From NCBI GenBank assembly GCA_903870275.1, contig CAIQCK010000096.1:1-64000 (forward strand): a stretch of 64,000 nt of DNA. Reading direction: 5' to 3'. Positions 10,152 to 18,162 of the stretch are shown piece after piece (within the stretch, counting starts at the first letter, position 1; the number at the start of each line of letters is the position of its first letter). The DNA comes from an uncultured bacterium (GTDB taxonomy: Bacteria; Verrucomicrobiota; Verrucomicrobiia; CAIQCK01). The notes under the pieces are model-generated. The model made no database searches, had not been told where the DNA came from, and saw nothing but the letters and a program-made list of their open reading frames with translations. Made by a program: the position numbers and the translations under genes.

Positions 10152-11299
10152 CGACCGGACAGGCTATTGCAGCGACGGCGCGACTTTGGTTGAAGCGCGG
10201 CAGTTCATGGATGGCGCGAGCCAAACGCGACATCACCGCCTTTTCGCCGCCTATGGTTGAAATGGGACTGCGCGAACTGTTCGCGGACATCGCGTCGAAC
10301 GTCGAGGAACTGGAGCGGCGCGAAGCGCCACACTCCACGCTCACCGCCCCACGTTCCAACGTGGCTCATGTCCTCTCCGGCAATCTGCCCAATCCTGGCA
10401 TTGTCAGCATCATCGTCGGCCTGCTCGCCGGCGCGCGCAATGTCGTGAAACCGGCCACAGGCGATCCCATGCCGGCGCTGTTCGTGGAGTCGTTGGCACG
10501 GGTGAACGCGAAACTGGCGGGGCGCGTGGAATTAACCGATGACCGCAAGGCGTATCAGAGAGCAAAGATCGTCGTGTCGTATGGTGACGATGAAACGCTG
10601 CGGACATTGAGGAAGAATCATCGGCGGGATGCCAGCACTGCGTTTTTCGGTTTCGGCCACCGCGCCAGCATTGGTTTGGTGAACTTCTCACGCTTCGCGC
10701 TACACGCTCAACGCTCAACGCTCATTGCAGCGGCGGCTCGCGACGCCTCGATGTGGGACCAACAGGGCTGCATGTCGCCACAGTGTTTTTACGTGCGCGG
10801 CGACGCCGCGGCGTTCGCGGAAGCGCTGGCGCGCGATATGGAACGGTTTGACCGGCATTGGTCGCGCGCGACGCTGCCGTTCGAAGACGCCGCAGCGATT
10901 GCGCGGGCGCGGAGCGAGTGGAATTTCCGTGGCCGCGTCTGGGCCAGCAAAGGCTCGACGCACTGGACGGTGGCGCTCGACGAGCGCGACAGATGGGCTC
11001 CGTCGCCGCTGAACCGGTTTGTTTTTGTGCGGCCGATTGAACTGCTTACAACACGTGATTCGAGATCCGACATCCGCAAGCTGGCCGCAGGACGGAAGAC
11101 CACCAAACACGAAGCACGAAGCACGAGCTGCGCATTACCCCCGCTCTCCACAGTGGGCTTCGCCGGCTTCCCACCGAAGGAAATCATCGCGATGGCGCGG
11201 GCCGACCGCTATTGTTCGCTTGGCGAAATGCAGCGGCCGTCGCTATTACTAACCCATGGCAGCCGGCCGCGTGTCGGTGATTTAATTCATGAAAGTTGA
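10148..11299 (+). CDS. LuxC-like acyl-CoA/acyl-protein reductase
   Basis: 383-residue member of the LuxC family, which reduces an enzyme-bound acyl thioester to the aldehyde with NADPH. The catalytic-cysteine segment is clear: DQQGCMSPQCFYV, with C208. HVLSGNLPNPGI and GARNVVKPATGDP are the expected dinucleotide-binding parts. The start is the ATG that overlaps the LuxE stop; an upstream TTG at 10127 is less likely. The C-terminus overlaps queD by 11 bases. Three short low-complexity tracts (10329-10357, 10697-10727, 11101-11129) lie in frame and encode peptides such as HSTLTAPRS. The protein is somewhat shorter than classical LuxC, and its substrate is unknown. Confidence 0.85.
   Translation: MTTGQAIAATARLWLKRGSSWMARAKRDITAFSPPMVEMGLRELFADIASNVEELERREAPHSTLTAPRSNVAHVLSGNLPNPGIVSIIVGLLAGARNVVKPATGDPMPALFVESLARVNAKLAGRVELTDDRKAYQRAKIVVSYGDDETLRTLRKNHRRDASTAFFGFGHRASIGLVNFSRFALHAQRSTLIAAAARDASMWDQQGCMSPQCFYVRGDAAAFAEALARDMERFDRHWSRATLPFEDAAAIARARSEWNFRGRVWASKGSTHWTVALDERDRWAPSPLNRFVFVRPIELLTTRDSRSDIRKLAAGRKTTKHEARSTSCALPPLSTVGFAGFPPKEIIAMARADRYCSLGEMQRPSLLLTHGSRPRVGDLIHES
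10697..10727. repeat. in-frame cacgctcaacgctc repeat inside luxC-like gene
   Basis: Tandem nine-base word (acgctcaac repeated) within coding sequence. Related tracts of the cactccacgctc type lie in the same gene at 10329-10357 and in uvrA at 53461-53497. Confidence 0.65.
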
Positions 11300-11651
11300 A
11301 CTGATCAAAGATTTCACATTCGAGGCGGCGCACGCCCTGCCGAAAGCGCCGACGGGCCACAAGTGCGCGCGGTTGCACGGCCACAGTTTCAGAATCGAAG
11401 TCCACGTCGCCGGCGTCGTGGACGCGAAGCACGGCTGGCTGATGGATTACGGCGACATCACGAAAGCATTCCGCCCGGTCCACGAACAGCTCGACCATTA
11501 CTATTTGAATGAAGTGCCGGGGTTGGAGAACCCGACGAGCGAAATTCTCGCGCGGTGGATATGGCGGAAACTGAAGCCTACGCTGCCGGGCTTGAGCGCC
11601 GTCGTTGTGCAGGAGACTTGCACGGCGCGGTGCGTGTATCGCGGAAAGTAG
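11289..11651 (+). CDS. queD: 6-carboxy-5,6,7,8-tetrahydropterin synthase
   Basis: 120-residue member of the 6-pyruvoyl-tetrahydropterin synthase fold, converting dihydroneopterin triphosphate to 6-carboxytetrahydropterin in the step before QueE. Zinc ligands are seen as H15 (FEAAHAL) and the HGH of ARLHGHSF. The catalytic cysteine is in GHKCARLHGH and the pterin-anchoring glutamate in VVVQETCTARCVY. The length is typical for QueD. It overlaps the end of the luxC-like gene by 11 bases, so it is likely the last gene of that transcript; a paired palindrome follows its stop directly. Confidence 0.93.
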   Translation: MKVELIKDFTFEAAHALPKAPTGHKCARLHGHSFRIEVHVAGVVDAKHGWLMDYGDITKAFRPVHEQLDHYYLNEVPGLENPTSEILARWIWRKLKPTLPGLSAVVVQETCTARCVYRGK

Positions 11652-11652
11652 C

Positions 11653-11707
11653 CGCGTCACTCCGTGACGCGATTGTCTATGACCGAAACCGCGTCACGGA
11701 GTGACGC
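11653..11707. repeat. REPIN-like paired palindrome after queD
   Basis: CGCGTCAC-TCC-GTGACGCG (11653-11671) and, in the opposite sense, GCGTCAC-GGA-GTGACGC (11691-11707). Two perfect hairpins with TCC and GGA loops are separated by 19 bases, immediately after the queD stop and just before potA. It could also attenuate transcription between the two units. Confidence 0.75.
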
Positions 11708-11716
11708 ATCCACATC

Positions 11717-12706
11717 ATGAACGACGTCATCCTGCGACTCGGCGCGGTGGAGAAACATTTTGGCGCGACCGCCGCCGTCAACGGCGTGACCCTGGAGATT
11801 GCGCGGGGCGAATTCTTCGCATTGTTGGGGCCGAGCGGTTGCGGCAAGACCACACTGCTGCGGCTGATCGCGGGCTTTGAGCAGCCCGACGCGGGCCGTG
11901 TGGTGCTTGACGGCGCGGACGTGGCCGGCGTGCCGGCGAACGAACGGCCCGTCAATACCGTCTTTCAGCACTACGCGCTCTTTCCTCATCTGATTGTGGC
12001 GGAGAACGTCGCGTTTGGTTTGCGTTACGGAAAACCCAAAATCGAAAATCCAAAATCCTCAATTGAAGAGATACTGAAGCTGGTGCGGATGGAGGGCCTT
12101 GGCGCGCGGAAGCCCGACCAGCTCAGCGGCGGCCAGAAACAGCGCGTGGCGTTGGCGCGGGCGCTGATTTTGCATCCGAAGGTGCTGCTGCTCGACGAGC
12201 CGCTCGCGGCGCTCGACGTGAAGTTGCGCAAGGAGATGCAGGTGGAGTTGAAGGCGCTCCAGCGGCGCGTGGGCATCACGTTCATTTTTGTCACGCACGA
12301 CCAGGAGGAGGCGTTGACGCTGGCCGACCGCGTGGCGGTGATGAACCTCGGCAAGGTCGAGCAAGTCGGCACGACGGAGGAGGTGTTTGAGCGTCCGCGG
12401 ACGAAGTTTGTGGCGGACTTCATGGGCGCGGTGAATTTCTTCGACGGCTTCGTGGTGCGGCCGGAAAAAATGCGACTGCACGCGGCGGCGACGCCCGGCG
12501 CCGTGGAGGGCAAAGTCGAAAGCAAGGTTTACCAGGGCGAGACGACACGCTGGCTGGTGCGCGCGGCGGATGGCAAGCTGCTGACGGCTGTCGAGCAGAA
12601 CGACGGCGTGTCGGACGCGGTGTCGCGGCTGAAGTCCGGCGACCCTGTGTGGGTGAAGTGGAACAAACGGCACGAAGTGCCGATGGAGGAGGGCAGGCAC
12701 GCATGA
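11717..12706 (+). CDS. potA: spermidine/putrescine-type ABC transporter ATPase
   Basis: 329-residue ATPase subunit of a polyamine-type importer at the cytoplasmic membrane face. Walker A is GPSGCGKTT, the signature is LSGGQKQRVALARAL, Walker B is VLLLDEP and the switch histidine is in THDQEEALTLAD. A C-terminal TOBE-like regulatory domain follows (about residues 240-329). A low-complexity tract at 12031-12065 adds a KPKIENPKSSIE-like segment just before the helical domain. The stop overlaps the potB start as ATGA. PotA shares this architecture with other CUT1-type ATPases, but the two permeases and PotD-like binding protein support the polyamine family. Confidence 0.92.
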   Translation: MNDVILRLGAVEKHFGATAAVNGVTLEIARGEFFALLGPSGCGKTTLLRLIAGFEQPDAGRVVLDGADVAGVPANERPVNTVFQHYALFPHLIVAENVAFGLRYGKPKIENPKSSIEEILKLVRMEGLGARKPDQLSGGQKQRVALARALILHPKVLLLDEPLAALDVKLRKEMQVELKALQRRVGITFIFVTHDQEEALTLADRVAVMNLGKVEQVGTTEEVFERPRTKFVADFMGAVNFFDGFVVRPEKMRLHAAATPGAVEGKVESKVYQGETTRWLVRAADGKLLTAVEQNDGVSDAVSRLKSGDPVWVKWNKRHEVPMEEGRHA

Positions 12707-13575
12707 GAACTGCGCCGCATTCCTCATCGCCCCGTTCCGCGTTTCTCCTCATTTCACCGACGTGGATCGTGCTTGGATTGCTCTTTCTCGCCCCGCTGGC
12801 AATCATGTGTTGGTTGAGCTTTCAGCAACGCGGGCTTTACGGCGGGATTGAACCGGGACCGACGCTGGCGAACTACGTCCGCAGTTTTGAGTCGAGCTAC
12901 GCCGTCATTTACGCGCGATCGGTGTGGATCGCGGTGGCGACGACGGTGATCTGCCTCGTGGTGAGCTATCCGGTCGCCTACTACATCGCATTGAAAGCGC
13001 GGCCGGAGCGAAAGAACTTCTTGCTGGCGCTGGTGGTGATTCCGTTCTGGACCAGTTTTTTGGTGCGGACCTACGCGTGGATGTTCATCTTGCGCGACCA
13101 GGGCGTGATCAACTCGCTGCTGATGTCGCTCGGTGTGATCCACGAGCCACTGCCGCTGCTTTACACGCCGCTGGCGGTGATGATCGGCCAGGTTTATGCC
13201 GAGGTGCCGTTCATGGTGCTGCCGATTTACGCGTCGCTGGAAAAACTCGACCGGTCGCTGCTGGAGGCGGCGCGCGATCTTGGCGCGAGCGCGGCGGCAG
13301 CGTTCTGGCGCGTGACGGCGCCGCTGGCAATGCCGGGGACCGTGGCGGGCATCGTGCTCGTTTTTATTCCGAGTCTCGGCACGTTCATCACGCCGGACCT
13401 GCTCGGTGGCGCCAAGGGCATGCTCGTCGGCAACTTGATCCAGAATCAATTCGGTCCCGCGTTGAACAAACCGTTCGGCAGCGCCGTGGCGCTAGTGTTG
13501 ACGGCCTTCGTGCTGGCGTCGCTGTGGGCGTATGCGGCGTGGGCGCGGCGGCGGGGAGAAGAGTTGGCGTTGTGA
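12703..13575 (+). CDS. potB: polyamine ABC transporter permease
   Basis: 290-residue inner-membrane permease with about six transmembrane helices. The cytoplasmic EAA loop that docks on the ATPase is clear (LEAARDLGASAAAAFWRVTAPLAMPG, about residues 182-207). The start is the ATG overlapping the potA stop; an upstream in-frame GTG inside potA would give a non-hydrophobic extension and is rejected. The stop overlaps a GTG used for potC. It forms the channel with PotC. Confidence 0.92.
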   Translation: MRTAPHSSSPRSAFLLISPTWIVLGLLFLAPLAIMCWLSFQQRGLYGGIEPGPTLANYVRSFESSYAVIYARSVWIAVATTVICLVVSYPVAYYIALKARPERKNFLLALVVIPFWTSFLVRTYAWMFILRDQGVINSLLMSLGVIHEPLPLLYTPLAVMIGQVYAEVPFMVLPIYASLEKLDRSLLEAARDLGASAAAAFWRVTAPLAMPGTVAGIVLVFIPSLGTFITPDLLGGAKGMLVGNLIQNQFGPALNKPFGSAVALVLTAFVLASLWAYAAWARRRGEELAL

Positions 13576-14375
13576 ACCACGAATCACGAGTTACGAATCC
13601 CGAATCCCACTCCGCGCCAGTGCTGCGCGCGGTGTCGTGGCTCGTTTACGTGTTTCTTTACGCGCCCATCGCGGTGCTCGTCGTCTTTTCGTTCAACTCG
13701 GAGCGGCAGACGGCGGTTTGGCAGCACTTCACGCTGGATTGGTATCGCGTGCTGTTTCGAGACAAGTTGATCGGCCACGCGGTCGCCAACAGCCTCGTCG
13801 TTGGCCTCGTCGCGACGGTGGTGGCGACGGTGATCGGCACGATGGCGGGTCTGGCGATGGCGCGTCACGTTTTTTTCGGCAAACGCGCCACGCGGTCGCT
13901 GCTTTATCTGCCGGTCATCGTGCCGGAGATCGTGGTGGGCGCGGCGCTGGTGAGCTTGTTTGGGTTCATCGCGATGCGGCTGAGCCTGACCACGGTGATT
14001 CTGGCGCACATCGCGTTCAGCATCAGCTACGTGGCGCTGGTGGTGCAGGCGCGGCTGACTGGGTTCGACTGGTCTTTGGAGGAGGCAGCGATGGACCTCG
14101 GCGCGAACCGCTGGCAGACGTTCTGGCGTGTGACACTGCCGCTGATCGCGCCAGGCGTGTTGGCGGGCGCGCTGCTCGTGTTTACGCTTTCGATTGACGA
14201 CTACATCATCACCTCGTTCGTGGCCGGACCGGGCGCGACCACATTGCCGTTGCAGATTTACTCAATGGTGAAGACCGGCGTGACGCCGGAGATCAACGCC
14301 GTCTCCACGCTGCTGCTGGTGGTGACGATTGGCTTGATTGCGGCGGCGCAACGGCTGGAGACTTCGAGACGATGA
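13572..14375 (+). CDS. potC: polyamine ABC transporter permease
   Basis: 267-residue permease with about six membrane helices and the EAA loop EEAAMDLGANRWQTFWRVTLPL. The likely start is the GTG at 13572, overlapping the potB stop as GTGA. The first dozen or so residues come from a low-complexity tract (13573-13612, cacgaatcacgagttacgaa), so the native N-terminus may have been displaced. The last ~35 bases of coding sequence are duplicated 2.7 kb downstream, just before potD. Confidence 0.9.
   Translation: MNHESRVTNPESHSAPVLRAVSWLVYVFLYAPIAVLVVFSFNSERQTAVWQHFTLDWYRVLFRDKLIGHAVANSLVVGLVATVVATVIGTMAGLAMARHVFFGKRATRSLLYLPVIVPEIVVGAALVSLFGFIAMRLSLTTVILAHIAFSISYVALVVQARLTGFDWSLEEAAMDLGANRWQTFWRVTLPLIAPGVLAGALLVFTLSIDDYIITSFVAGPGATTLPLQIYSMVKTGVTPEINAVSTLLLVVTIGLIAAAQRLETSRR
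14321..14354 (+). repeat. duplicated potC end, left copy
   Basis: 34 bases identical to 17059-17092, with weaker similarity extending on both sides. The right copy lies directly before potD, so the pair marks a duplicated potC/potD junction around the 14376-17058 insertion. Here the frame after potC begins ATGAAGAGATTTTGGATTGC, which resembles the true potD start. Confidence 0.85.
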
Positions 14376-14524
14376 AGAGATTTTGGATTGCGTTTCCGGC
14401 TCGGGCGCGATGTCCGGCGAGAAGCGACCATGGAGTCGCAGGTCTGCAAGGGCGTGAGATTTTCCCTTGACCCCCAAAGGCTTCGGCGTAGGCTGCGCGA
14501 CATTGGGTATAAGGAGACCTGCTC

Positions 14525-15991
14525 ATGTGTCCGAATCGTTGCGCCGCCAATTGCCACGCCCACCCCGTGACCCGCCGTGATTTTCTGCGGGCTTCAACCA
14601 TCGTCGCCGGCTCCACGCTGTTCGGCGGCTCGCTCGCCGAGACATTTGCCATGGGCGCGCCGGCGTTTGCGCCGTGCGGTCCGGCGTCGAAGTGTGTGCC
14701 GGCGATCAAGATCGCCTTTGTCCGGCGTCAAGGCGAGTATGGCATGCGTTGGCCGGGCCAGGTCTATGACGGCGAGGCGGCGCGCAAGCTCTACACGGGC
14801 AGGATTCAGGAGACAGCCGCGGCGTTGAAGATGAAAGCCGACATCCGGCCCGCCCCGCTCCACAACCTTGCGGAGTCGGAGGCATGGATCGCCGAGGCAA
14901 AGGCGGCCAAACCGGACGGCGTGATGCTCGTGTTGCTGGATCGTCAGGAGCATGCGTGGCCGACAGCCGCTTTGGCGATGGACTCCGGCATTCCGGCGGT
15001 GATCTATTCGCCGGTCGGCTCGGCGTTTACGTCCAACACCGCGCCGCTGGCGCAAAAAACCGGCTCCATCATCTACGCAACCGACGATTTCAGCCAGCCG
15101 GTCTACGGCATGAAGATGTTGTATGCCGGCGCGAAGATGCGTGCGACGCGGGTGGTGGTGATCCGCGGCAATGACCGGCGCGACGTGGTGATGCCCGATC
15201 TTGGCATCCAGCTTCACTACGTGCCCGCCAGCACGTTTGTGGACCTCTACAAATCCATCGGCGAAACTCCCGAGATGCGCGCCATAGCCGCGCAGGTGGT
15301 TCGCCGCGCGAAGAAGATCGTGGGCGCGACGCGGCAGGACATCATCAACGGCGCGCACAGCTACGTCGTTGCGCGCAAAATCATGGAGCAAGAACAAGCC
15401 GACGGCATCACGATGGACTGCCTCGGCGCGCTCGGCCCGACCAAGATGAGCCTGCCCTGTCTTGCGTGGTCGCGGATGAACGACGATGGCATCCCCGCCG
15501 CCTGCGAAGCCGACATCGGCGCGGTGGGTTCGCATATCACAGTCCAATATCTTTTCGACCGGCCCGGCTTCCAGCAAGACCCGGTGCCGGAGACCGCGCA
15601 CAAGGCGATCATCGGCGCGCATTGTTCTTGCCCGACAAAGCTCAACGGCTTCGACAAGCCGCCGGAGCCATACGTCCTGCGCCACCATCACGCCGAGCGC
15701 GACGCGACCGCGCATCCGGCGTGGCGCATCGGCCACCCGATGACATCGCTTTGCGTACAGTCGGCCAGGAAAGACAAACCGACGACGCTGATCATTTCCT
15801 CGGGCCGCGTGCTGGAGAACGTCCAGGTTCCTCCGGCGGGCGGTTGCGTGATCTCGGTGATGGTGAAGTTTGACGGCGTCGAGGACGTTTTGACCTATCC
15901 CGGCTTCCACCAGGTTTTCTTCTACGGCAGTTTCCGCCAGCAACTCGTGGACTTTTGCCGATTGTTCAAACTGACGCCTCAGGTGGTCTGA
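14525..15991 (+). CDS. Tat-exported sugar-isomerase-fold protein
   Basis: 488-residue protein with a twin-arginine signal (VTRRDFLRAS, about residues 16-25, then a hydrophobic stretch). The body resembles the L-fucose/L-arabinose isomerase fold: two Rossmann-like N-terminal domains and a C-terminal segment with GCVISVMVKFDG. Catalytic residues of FucI or AraA were not confidently located, so enzymatic activity is uncertain. The ATG has a good ribosome binding site (AAGGAG, about eight bases upstream). With the next gene it lies between potC and potD and probably arrived as a unit. Family recognition is tentative; export is better supported than function. Confidence 0.65.
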   Translation: MCPNRCAANCHAHPVTRRDFLRASTIVAGSTLFGGSLAETFAMGAPAFAPCGPASKCVPAIKIAFVRRQGEYGMRWPGQVYDGEAARKLYTGRIQETAAALKMKADIRPAPLHNLAESEAWIAEAKAAKPDGVMLVLLDRQEHAWPTAALAMDSGIPAVIYSPVGSAFTSNTAPLAQKTGSIIYATDDFSQPVYGMKMLYAGAKMRATRVVVIRGNDRRDVVMPDLGIQLHYVPASTFVDLYKSIGETPEMRAIAAQVVRRAKKIVGATRQDIINGAHSYVVARKIMEQEQADGITMDCLGALGPTKMSLPCLAWSRMNDDGIPAACEADIGAVGSHITVQYLFDRPGFQQDPVPETAHKAIIGAHCSCPTKLNGFDKPPEPYVLRHHHAERDATAHPAWRIGHPMTSLCVQSARKDKPTTLIISSGRVLENVQVPPAGGCVISVMVKFDGVEDVLTYPGFHQVFFYGSFRQQLVDFCRLFKLTPQVV

Positions 15992-16065
15992 AACTCAGAT
16001 GGCGCCGGAGTTGGGAAGCGGTTCGTCGGGAACACCGTCAAACGCAACTCAAAGAGGATGCGACC

Positions 16066-16971
16066 ATGAATGATTTTGCAAAAGTGACACGTCGGGCCGC
16101 ATTGTGCGGCATGGCGGCTGTTGGCGGATTGGCGGCGGCGGGCAAGGCAGCAACGCAGCTCCTCGTGCCGCAAGGGGGAACCATCCGGGACCGCCTGTGG
16201 ATTTTCGCTTGCGCGGCCAACAGCGACTTTCCCCACATGGGTCGCCGTTCGGTGATGACGCCGGCTGAGGGCGCGTTCTTCCTCGGCGTGCCGAACATCA
16301 TCATGGTGCAGTCGAGCACGACCGAAGCGCCTTACGGCCGACTCGAACCGCCGTTTGCCCAACTCACGGTCGCCTTGCGGCCATTGACTCGTGTGGTGTG
16401 GTCGGTGGTCGGTTCGGGCGGGTTCACTTCTCCGGCGGAGACCGAGGAGGTTCTGGCGCTGCCCAAGACGACGCCGAACTTTGCCGGCGTGATGCTCGAC
16501 GACTTTTTCACCGGTCGCGCCGATGGGGCGCGGGCGAAGCTGACCGCCGACGAACTCAAGTCCGTCCGCCAGCGCCTCAAGCAGACCAACCCGAAGTTCG
16601 ACATCCTGGCAACACTTTACGTCAAGCATTTCAGTCTGCCGCTGCAGGATTACTTCGATCTGATCGATGTGCTGACGCTATGGAACGGCGACTCGGCGGA
16701 CTTGGTGAATCTCGAAGCCCATTTCGTCAAAGTGCAACAGGTCGCGCCCAAGACGCGCAAAATGCTCGGGTGCTACGTGGTGGATTACAAGCGGAAGGCC
16801 GGCGTGCCGGTGGATTTGATGCGGCACCAGTGCGAAACCGGCCTGCGCTGGCTACGCGAAGGGAAGATTGAAGGCATTGTTTTCCTCGGCAATACCACGA
16901 TGGATTTGGGATTCGAGTCGGTAGAGTGGACGCGGCAGTGGATCGCCAAAGTGGGCGACCAGAAACTGTGA
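16066..16971 (+). CDS. Tat-like secreted protein of unknown function
   Basis: 301-residue protein with an N-terminal TRRAALCGMAAVGGLAAAG segment, a Tat-like or ordinary export signal. The remainder has alternating strand/helix character with FAGVMLDDFF and IEGIVFLGNTTMDLG, reminiscent of a TIM barrel, but no family is recognised. The ATG at 16066 is preferred because AGAGGA lies about eight bases upstream. It follows the isomerase-like gene by 74 bases on the same strand, so they are probably cotranscribed. The two form the cassette that separates potC from potD. Confidence 0.65.
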   Translation: MNDFAKVTRRAALCGMAAVGGLAAAGKAATQLLVPQGGTIRDRLWIFACAANSDFPHMGRRSVMTPAEGAFFLGVPNIIMVQSSTTEAPYGRLEPPFAQLTVALRPLTRVVWSVVGSGGFTSPAETEEVLALPKTTPNFAGVMLDDFFTGRADGARAKLTADELKSVRQRLKQTNPKFDILATLYVKHFSLPLQDYFDLIDVLTLWNGDSADLVNLEAHFVKVQQVAPKTRKMLGCYVVDYKRKAGVPVDLMRHQCETGLRWLREGKIEGIVFLGNTTMDLGFESVEWTRQWIAKVGDQKL

Positions 16972-17058
16972 AGTGTTGGTCGGCGTGGGCGGCACCTGAG
17001 ACATGGCAGATTCTTTGCGACTCGCGTCGGCGTATTCCTCCACAACGCTGCTGCCGTT

Positions 17059-17092
17059 GGTGACGATTGGCTTGATTGCGGCGGCGCAACGG
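17059..17092 (+). repeat. duplicated potC end, right copy
   Basis: Second copy of the 34 bases at 14321-14354, directly upstream of potD. This copy has no complete potC gene in front of it, so it is a fragment. Confidence 0.85.
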
Positions 17093-17109
17093 TTAGAAAC
17101 TGCGAAGCA

Positions 17110-18153
17110 ATGAAGCGACGTTTGCAATTTTGGATTGGCTGCGCGGCGGTCAGCAGCCTGTGGTTTAGCGGCTGCGGCGGCGGAGACGACGACAAGCGGC
17201 TCAACGTCTATATCTGGACCAATTACATCACGCAGGAGCTGCTCGACCGGTTCACGGCGCAGACGGGCATCCGGGTAAAGTTCGATGTTTACGACTCGAA
17301 CGAGGCAGTGCTGGAAAAGCTGGCATCGGGTGCGAGCGACTATGACATCGTGGTGCCGACCGATTACATGGTGCGCATCCTGATCAAGCAGGGGTTACTG
17401 GTCCCGCTGGATCATGGCAGGCTGACGAATCTCGGCAATATTACGGCGAAATTCCGCAACCCGCCGTTCGACCCCGACAACGCGCACAGCGTGCCGTATC
17501 TCTGGGGCACGACCGGCTTCGCCTACAACAAAACGAAGGTCGGCGCGGCGCTGGACAGTTGGGCGGCCGTTTTCGACGAGCGATGGAAAGGGCGTATCCT
17601 GATGCTCGACGATATGCGCGAGTGTTTCGGCGCTGCGCTGCGCGTGCTGGGCCGCTCGGCGAACTCGACCAACGCCACCGAGCTGGCCGCGGCGCGCGAC
17701 TTGTTGATCAAGCAGAAGCCGTTGGTAAAGACCTACAATTCGTCGGACTTCGCCGGCATCCTTCGCAGCGGCGACGTGTGGATCGCGCACGGTTACAACG
17801 GCGAGCTGGCCAAGGCATGCGACGAGGACAAGAACCTCGCCTACGTTATTCCGAAGGAAGGTTGCACGGTATGGATGGACAACCTCTGTATTCCCAAGAG
17901 CGCTCGGCATGTCGAGGCGGCACACACGTTCATCAATTACATGCTGGAAGGGAAAAATATCGCGGCCGTGGTCAACGCGACGAGCTATGCCTGCGCGAAT
18001 GACGCGGCGCGGCTGTTCATCAAGCCGGCGCTGCTGGCCGACCCGGCGCGCTATCCGGACGAGGCAACGGTGAAACGGTGCGACTTCCTCGACGATCTCG
18101 GCGAGAGCCTGCAGCTTCGTGACCGCTACTGGACCGAGGTCAAAGCGAAGTAA
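17110..18153 (+). CDS. potD: polyamine ABC transporter substrate-binding lipoprotein
   Basis: 347-residue PotD-type solute-binding protein. The lipobox LWFSGC near residue 22 predicts a lipid-anchored protein. The mature N-terminus (LNVYIWTNYITQELLDRF) and DYDIVVPTDYMV are typical of spermidine/putrescine binders, and GYNGELAKAC and CTVWMDNLCIPK match the polyamine-contact half. Polyamine specificity is inferred from family. The gene now stands 2.7 kb from potABC because of an inserted cassette; before the insertion its ATG probably overlapped or abutted the potC stop. Confidence 0.9.
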   Translation: MKRRLQFWIGCAAVSSLWFSGCGGGDDDKRLNVYIWTNYITQELLDRFTAQTGIRVKFDVYDSNEAVLEKLASGASDYDIVVPTDYMVRILIKQGLLVPLDHGRLTNLGNITAKFRNPPFDPDNAHSVPYLWGTTGFAYNKTKVGAALDSWAAVFDERWKGRILMLDDMRECFGAALRVLGRSANSTNATELAAARDLLIKQKPLVKTYNSSDFAGILRSGDVWIAHGYNGELAKACDEDKNLAYVIPKEGCTVWMDNLCIPKSARHVEAAHTFINYMLEGKNIAAVVNATSYACANDAARLFIKPALLADPARYPDEATVKRCDFLDDLGESLQLRDRYWTEVKAK

Positions 18154-18162
18154 GACGGCGTT

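Noticed and set aside
8970-11299. Bioluminescence operon
   Set aside because: Only luxE- and luxC-like genes are present. No luxA, luxB or luxD occurs, so light emission is not supported.
12649-12702. potB starting at the in-frame GTG inside potA
   Set aside because: The extension is hydrophilic and overlaps potA coding sequence; the ATGA overlap start is standard for this operon.
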